Below, in pieces: positions 29,373 to 32,474 of a stretch of 32,474 nucleotides of DNA. The stretch lies in assembly GCA_003427395.1 (NCBI GenBank), contig BFEA01000062.1, forward strand, positions 1,574,746 through 1,607,219, in the 5' to 3' direction. The stretch is from Chara braunii. Lineage: Eukaryota > Streptophyta > Charophyceae > Charales > Characeae. The position numbers and the translations under genes were made by a program. The notes beneath the pieces are model-generated. The model was given only the letters and a program-made list of their open reading frames with translations, was not told where the DNA came from and made no database searches. Within the stretch, counting starts at the first letter, position 1; each line of letters begins with the position of its first letter.

Positions 29373-29713
29373 CGCCCTGCCTACTAATGAGGTATGTAAC
29401 CCCTCCCATCCAGCCAGTCGGCCTGTTGCGAGAGACTAGCGCATCACCATGGTCTTGTGGGGGACCTAATGCTGTTAGCCTCACCCCCAATATTCTGATG
29501 GCATCTTCCTTATGTGCCCAGGCCACTGCTGGTTCTTGCGGCGGGGGCTCTCCTTAAGGGTGGAGCCACCATCCCTCTGTTTTCGCCCCCCAGTTGACTT
29601 TCATGTCCGCTGGACCGCTGCCAACAAGAAGAGGTGTATGATCTGAGAGAGGGCGCGCACACTGTCATCATCTGCTTTGATAAGGACAGTGAGATCGTTG
29701 GCGAACAGGGACG
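29373..29713 (-). pseudogene. LINE reverse-transcriptase catalytic box, mutated
   Basis: After a frame change and stop at 29714-29716 the minus strand reads SLFANDLTVLIKADDDS. The catalytic FADD box is therefore FAND: the codon at 29697-29699 is AAC in place of an Asp codon, a single G-to-A change. Further on, DMKVNWGAKTEGWWL and IRILGVRLT (29460-29600) match the plus-strand LINE. Two more frame changes lie in this stretch. Confidence 0.8.
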
Positions 29714-30814
29714 TCACTGGATAAGGTGGTCCGGGATTTCCGGGATAGGCACGCTGCTGATGTTAGGGTGGACTCTGATGGAGGAGGCCAGTGCTTCCAT
29801 CACAATCACGAACAACAGGGGTGCGATGGGGTCGCCCTGCCGCACCGACCTTTGGAGATGTATTGGTGGTGACAGGTGGCCGTTAAGCATAACATTCGTG
29901 GTGGACGTCCTATGAAGAGTTTGAACCCAGCGACAAAAGGTCGGCCCGAAGTTCATCCTATCTAAGCACATGTCCAGAAAGTCCCAATCGACATGATCGT
30001 AGGCTTTTTCAAAGTCAATGAAAATGATGGCTGCTTGGACTTTTCGTTGGCGGGCGTACTTGATGGTCTCATTGGCCAGCAGGATATTGTCCTGAATATT
30101 ACGGTTGGGCATGAAGCCCGACTGGTCAGGATAGATTAACACATTCATATAGGGCAACAATCTCTTCGTCCGTGCCTTCGCCACCATCTTGTATGGGACC
30201 GGAAGGAGGGTTATAGGTCTATAGTTATTGATATCCTCATTGTCACCCTTTTTGTAGAGACGTGTGGTGACTCCTTGTCCCATCATGCCCCCAAAGGAAC
30301 CTTCTTTATGGACTGCCTGGATATACTCCATTAGACCATTCTTAAGAAGGTCCCAGAATCGAACCCAGAATTCCTTCGGGAACGAGTCGATACCGGGGGT
30401 CTTTTCATCCTCCATGTCTCTCAGCGGCCCCCAGACCTCTTGTTGAGTGAGGGGAGCATCAAGGTCGGTCTTTTGAGAGTCCGTGAGGCGGGAGTGGACT
30501 GCAGCTAACAACTCATCCCTTGCCTGACGTACGCTCTCTGTGGGTTTGTTTGGTGTTTGGGAAGTGAAGAGGTTCCGATAGTATTGGGCAGCGTTATCCG
30601 TTATTGAGTAAGCATTGTTTGCTGGCTGAGCCGCCCCATCCAGAGGGTGTCTAAGCACGGGGATTGTGTTGACTCTCGCTCTGGCTTTCGCTTTGTTGAA
30701 GAAGCTCTTGGTCATTGTGCCTTCCATGTGTGTGTTTTTTATACTGGTCAGTATCTTCCAGGCTTGTGTTTGTTGTTCAATATAGGCTTGGAGGTGGTCT
30801 CTGGCTTCCTGCAA
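29714..30814 (-). pseudogene. LINE reverse transcriptase (palm and fingers)
   Basis: A 366-codon frame. Motifs in order are EDEKTPGIDSFPKEFW (135-150), GVTTRLYKKGD (181-191), NYRPITLLPVPYK (197-209), SGFMPNRNIQDNI (232-244), FIDFEKAYDHVDW (265-277, first catalytic Asp at 267) and RQGDPIAPLLF (325-335). The FADD box follows after a frameshift. The Met is not a true start, since the protein continues from the endonuclease after a frame change near 30870. Confidence 0.92.
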
Positions 30815-30857
30815 TCTGTCAAATGTGGCGGCATGTTGTGGATCGTCCGTAAGTTGG

Positions 30858-31361
30858 TCATCCCAGTCTTCCAGGTCCTTTCATGAGTTTTTCAAGAAGA
30901 GCCTTGCGGTCCCTGGCGTGTTGTATAGAGAACTTTTTGGCTCTTTCTCTCAACTGCGCCACACCCTCATTGAACCAATTCAATTTGTCCCCTGATACTG
31001 GTTTCCGAGTTTGCCAGTACTCCCAGAACGAAATGATGGTATCCTTGAATTTTGAGAGGGGGAGCAGGGACGTATTCAGTTTGAAGAAGTCGGGCCCCCT
31101 CTGGATGTGATTGTGCCAGGATAGGCCGGGTGTGATCATGCGATGGTCAAAGGACTTGCATGGGCTGATGGTTGTTATTTCTGCTGATGTAACCAAGTCG
31201 ACCAGGTCTTTTGACACCAGCGTAAGGTCTATGTGCGAGTTGGCCAGGCCTCGATTCACCTCTGGAAGACATGCAAGTATATGCGCGTCGGGAGGGGTGC
31301 AGCTGTTTGTACATATCGACCAGCTCCCTGTCCGCCATGAATTGCCTGAGCATAAGTACAT
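30858..31361 (-). pseudogene. LINE endonuclease, C-terminal half
   Basis: This frame carries the last two catalytic motifs of an apurinic-type endonuclease: SHIDLTLVS (Asp) and SFDHRMI (His). A linker follows (FWEYWQTRKPVSGDKLNWFNEG) that leads into reverse transcriptase. It joins the N-terminal half by a one-base frameshift near 31270-31310. Confidence 0.85.
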
Positions 31362-32187
31362 CCAGTCCTACCCTGGTCTGCTGCAGATCCTCCTGGTCGT
31401 GTGGGGGGGTGGGGGACCTGCGATCCATAGCCGGGTCGAGCGCGGTGTTGAAGTCCCCAACTAAGATATGCGGGGCTTCCACCGGCAGACTGTTATGGAG
31501 AAAAGCGCAGAATTCTACCCTACCAGCTGGGTCGTTCGGTGCATAAACATTGGTCAAGTAGAATTCTTCTTCTTCGAAGGTCGCTTTAAGGCAGACCCAC
31601 CTCCTGTGCTGTTCATCCTTGTCCATGTTTAGCGGCTTCAATCTAGAGGACGGGGGAAGCCATATCGCCACCCCTGCAGATGCCCTGAATCTGGCCGGTG
31701 CGGAGTAGGACACGTAAGGCCAGATGGCTTTGCCTTTTGCGTCATGCACTGGAGTATCCTGCAGGTGTGTTTCTTGCACGCAAACTGCATCTGGCCATGA
31801 ACCTGTTACCGCGGGTTTGATCATATTGAAGATCGCCTCCTTTTTGTCTGTCGACGCTTGAATGAGCCCATTGACATTAAGGGAGCGAATGTCTAAGTCT
31901 GCCTGGGCCAGTTTGGTTGCCCACTGGGGTGGCCTCTTGACTCTAGGGAAAACCTGGGGGGGGGGGTGGACATCGGGGGGGCGATAAAGGACGGGGCGGT
32001 GGAAGGGGGGTGGATCGGGGCGGAGAGTCACGAGGTTGTCCCTGTGCCCGGCCGGCCGAGAGGAGGCCCCATTAGAGAACAGTGTGTTGCTGCTTGCTGC
32101 CACACAGTTTGGTATAGGCGGGACCATCATTCTGTCAACACTTCGCAGTTGCCGACCCTCTTTATATGCTGGGAGGGTCCCCTGCAA
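31147..32187 (-). pseudogene. LINE endonuclease, N-terminal half
   Basis: Counted from the Met at 32187, motifs are DIRSLNVNGL (99-108, Asn), CVQETHL (136-142, catalytic Glu), GVAIWLP (172-178), NVYAPND (213-219) and VGDFNTAL (243-250). These are the nicking-endonuclease motifs of L1 elements. The first about 90 residues are proline-rich and not conserved. After GDFN the frame is lost near 31290 and the remaining residues up to 31147 are out of frame. The start is uncertain. Confidence 0.88.
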
Positions 32188-32474
32188 GCATGAAATAACA
32201 GAGATCAGGAAAAAGAGAATATAGTGTCACAAGGTAACCAAAAAAAAAAGCGGCGGGAGACTACCTGTTGGGCCTGATTAGCCATGTTCCAAAATTCTCC
32301 TATCCTGTTACACCCGTTTTTTTTTTTTTTGAGAAAACTACGGCGCAGCCAGGGTTACAGTTTGTAATTGCATTCGAAACTGCGTTTTAGCAGTTTAGTC
32401 AGGGCCCGAGTTTCAATTGCAGTTTAGTCAGGGCCCTAGTTTGTAATTGCATTTGAAACTCGGGCTTGCTTTTT
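32188..32474. other. Sequence upstream of LINE ORF2; small inverted and direct repeats
   Basis: No ORF1 is recognised. The block GCAGTTTAGTCAGGGCCC occurs twice (near 32390 and 32419) and TTTGTAATTGCATT twice (near 32361 and 32440). An inverted repeat CCCGAGTTTCAATTGCA (32405-32421) pairs with 32448-32464 at 16 of 17 positions. The window ends here, so the extent is unknown. Confidence 0.55.

Larger units (their letters stand above)
26755..32474 (-). mobile_element. Long L1-type LINE, frameshifted; 5' end not visible
   Basis: Reading leftwards on the minus strand there is an apurinic-type endonuclease, reverse transcriptase, RVT zinc finger, C-terminal domain, 3' UTR and poly(A) (35 T at 26755-26789). 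This is the ORF2 layout of plant L1 elements. Frame changes near 31290, 30870, 29715, 29600, 28900 and 27835 kill it. I see no ORF1, so the element's start is either truncated near 32.2 kb or lies outside the window. Confidence 0.9.

Overview
This window is eukaryotic nuclear DNA made almost entirely of decayed transposable elements. I see no gene that looks intact. Plant-type L1 LINEs with an RVT zinc finger, a chromodomain Ty3/gypsy element primed by initiator tRNA-Met, a plant-like U6 snRNA sequence, long microsatellites and assembly gaps point to a large streptophyte genome. A charophyte alga such as Chara is my best guess, by inference from element style only.

Left part (1-2690): unassigned DNA with weak tRNA-like relics on the minus strand, then a short plus-strand LINE reverse-transcriptase fragment (about 2145-2610).

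Composite LTR element (2691-18487, minus strand): two related LTRs (2691-3000 and 18200-18487) are flanked by the same 5-bp target duplication, TACCC. A primer-binding site for initiator tRNA-Met lies one base inside the right LTR. Reading leftwards the interior holds a 2.1-kb leader with three copies of a conserved motif, a gag-like region (gag1), about 4.7 kb of unassigned hairpin-rich sequence, a second gag-like region with a zinc knuckle (gag2), then protease, reverse transcriptase, RNase H, integrase and chromodomain, and a 1.1-kb trailer. A 330-bp foldback element with a 9-bp target duplication sits inside gag2. Reverse transcriptase through integrase keeps one frame over 2.9 kb but carries nonsense codons, and the first integrase aspartate is replaced by histidine. 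The element is dead.

Middle (18493-22055): unassigned DNA with a promoter-like stretch near 19.15-19.30 kb, a long CT repeat and a 92-base gap.

Right part (22056-32474): a U6 snRNA-like sequence of 102 bases is joined directly to a 5'-truncated plus-strand LINE ending in poly(A), which looks like a U6-LINE chimeric retrocopy. Beyond it lie two copies of an unknown repeat with a 142-bp TTAA-flanked inverted-repeat element between them, a 38-bp minisatellite, and three successive imperfect hairpins. A long minus-strand LINE follows, with endonuclease, reverse transcriptase and zinc finger, broken by several frameshifts. The two LINEs converge tail to tail and share a nearly identical 50-base 3' UTR module containing a small hairpin, although their proteins have diverged strongly.
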